Assembly (NCBI GenBank): GCA_034437075.1
Contig: DAOTVD010000326.1
Coordinates: 1-5,887 of the forward strand
DNA: 5,887 bases
From: DAOTVD01 sp034437075
GTDB lineage: Bacteria; Chloroflexota; Anaerolineae; Aggregatilineales; J027
Direction: 5' to 3'
The notes beneath the pieces are model-generated. The model was not told the origin of the DNA and searched no databases. It was given only the letters and a program-made list of their open reading frames with translations. Numbering within the stretch: the stretch's first letter is position 1; the number at the start of each line of letters is the position of its first letter. Shown here piece by piece: positions 5,118 through 5,887 of this stretch. The translations under genes and the position numbers were made by a program.

Positions 5118-5887
5118 ATGAGTACTCAATCCATCTCACGCCCTACCCCGCTCTATCGCCCTGCTGAAGACCGCCCCGCGCTTGTGATCTGGCCTGTGCT
5201 ACGGCGCTGGTTCCGGCGCTATGCGAGCGGCTGGCTTGCGGCTACGGTGCTGCTGGTTATCGTGCTGAGCGTCGTATTTGCGGAGCACCTAACGAGTTAT
5301 CACCCGACTGCGGATATGGATTTATACAACCGTAGCGCGCCGCCGTTTTGGTTGCAGGGCGGTTCGTTAGATCACCCGCTGGGCACCGATAACTTGGGCC
5401 GCGACATTTTCTCACGGGTGTTGCACGGTGGGCAGGTCTCTTTACGAGTAGCGCTCATCGCCAGCACGATTTCGACGCTAGCCGGGATGGCTTGCGGGCT
5501 GCTGGCGGGCTATATGGGCGGCGTTTTGGATCGTGTGCTGGTCGGTTTGATGGATGTGTGGATTTCATTTCCGTTTCTCGTGCTGGCCCTGGCGGTAATC
5601 GCAGCGGTCGGCGCGTCGCCTACGGTACTCATCGTGCTGCTATCTTTGGCCGGTTGGGTCTATCCGGCCCGCGTGACCCGCGCCCAGGCGCTGAAAGTGC
5701 GCCAGTTAGAGTACGTCCAAGCCTCGGTTTCCATTGGCGCGACCCGCTGGCATATCATTCGCAGCCATATCGTGCCGAATGTGTTGGCCGTCAATATTGT
5801 CTTATGGACGTTTGCCGTGGGCATGATGGTGCTTATTGAGGGTAGCCTGAGCTTTTTGGGCTTGGGGATTAATCCCCCGACGCCGTC
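5118..5887 (+). CDS. Peptide/nickel-type ABC transporter permease, DppC-like, 3' end cut by window edge
   Basis: The frame is open from ATG 5118 to the window end (256 codons plus 2 bases). The family is usually near 280-300 residues, so only the tail is missing. After a cytoplasmic N-terminus of about 38 residues rich in Pro and Arg comes helix 1 (about 39-58), then the DppC hallmark HPLGTDNLGRD (86-96), then the permease core. The coupling loop has EYVQASVSIGA at 198-208 followed by 'RSHIVPN', matching the EAA motif. Near the end, EGSLSFLGLG (241-250) followed by 'NPPTPS' is diagnostic of the family. The start lies 3 bp after the DppB-like stop with only a distant AAGGA, so translation probably depends on coupling to the upstream gene. 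It forms the heterodimeric channel with the DppB-like subunit. ATPase and binding-protein genes are expected beyond the right edge. Confidence 0.95.
   Translation, partial: MSTQSISRPTPLYRPAEDRPALVIWPVLRRWFRRYASGWLAATVLLVIVLSVVFAEHLTSYHPTADMDLYNRSAPPFWLQGGSLDHPLGTDNLGRDIFSRVLHGGQVSLRVALIASTISTLAGMACGLLAGYMGGVLDRVLVGLMDVWISFPFLVLALAVIAAVGASPTVLIVLLSLAGWVYPARVTRAQALKVRQLEYVQASVSIGATRWHIIRSHIVPNVLAVNIVLWTFAVGMMVLIEGSLSFLGLGINPPTP

Noticed and set aside
5492..5839. 115-codon plus-strand frame
   Set aside because: It is an out-of-frame shadow of the DppC-like permease, whose hallmark motifs run through the same bases.

Overview
The window looks like a bacterial chromosome segment of moderately high GC, about 5.9 kb, with two divergent transcription units around a lower-GC intergenic region of about 556 bp. 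The style of the small two-helix membrane protein and of the FAD-less fused molybdenum hydroxylase suggests Chloroflexota (Anaerolineae-like). This is an inference from recalled family appearance, not a database result, and there is no rRNA or marker gene to confirm it.

Left arm (minus strand, 3619 down to 1): three genes read leftwards. The first is an HD-superfamily predicted hydrolase (3053-3619). The second is a 172-residue protein with two membrane helices (2538-3056), joined to the first by a 4-bp ATGA overlap. After a 95-bp gap comes a large molybdenum hydroxylase (1-2442) that runs off the left edge after 814 codons. It has an N-terminal Fe-S region fused directly to the molybdopterin-binding part, with no FAD domain, as in the MOP-type aldehyde oxidoreductase of Desulfovibrio gigas. 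All four cysteines expected for the N-terminal plant-ferredoxin-type [2Fe-2S] cluster are replaced (Ser38, Thr43, Ala46, Asp58). All four cysteines of the second, Moco-proximal cluster are kept (97, 100, 132, 134). Residues that bind purine in true xanthine dehydrogenases are also changed, so a 'xanthine dehydrogenase' label should not be taken as a substrate assignment.

Right arm (plus strand, 4176 to 5887): two inner-membrane permeases of a peptide/nickel-type (Dpp/Opp) ABC importer, DppB-like then DppC-like, 3 bp apart. The second runs off the right edge. The binding protein and ATPases are not in view and may lie downstream.

Middle (3620-4175): a near-perfect extended -10 promoter faces the HD gene. 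Three copies of an inverted repeat, GTAGT-N11-ACTAC, occur at 3821-3841, 3867-3887 and 4138-4158, all with exactly 11 bases between the arms. The last copy sits just upstream of the permease start, over a possible promoter. They look like operators for one dimeric regulator of the transporter, perhaps acting by looping. A 49-residue single-helix ORF (3992-4141) lies between the second and third copies. The regulator gene itself is not in the window. The main points for follow-up are the half-lost electron-transfer chain of the molybdenum enzyme and the triple operator array.
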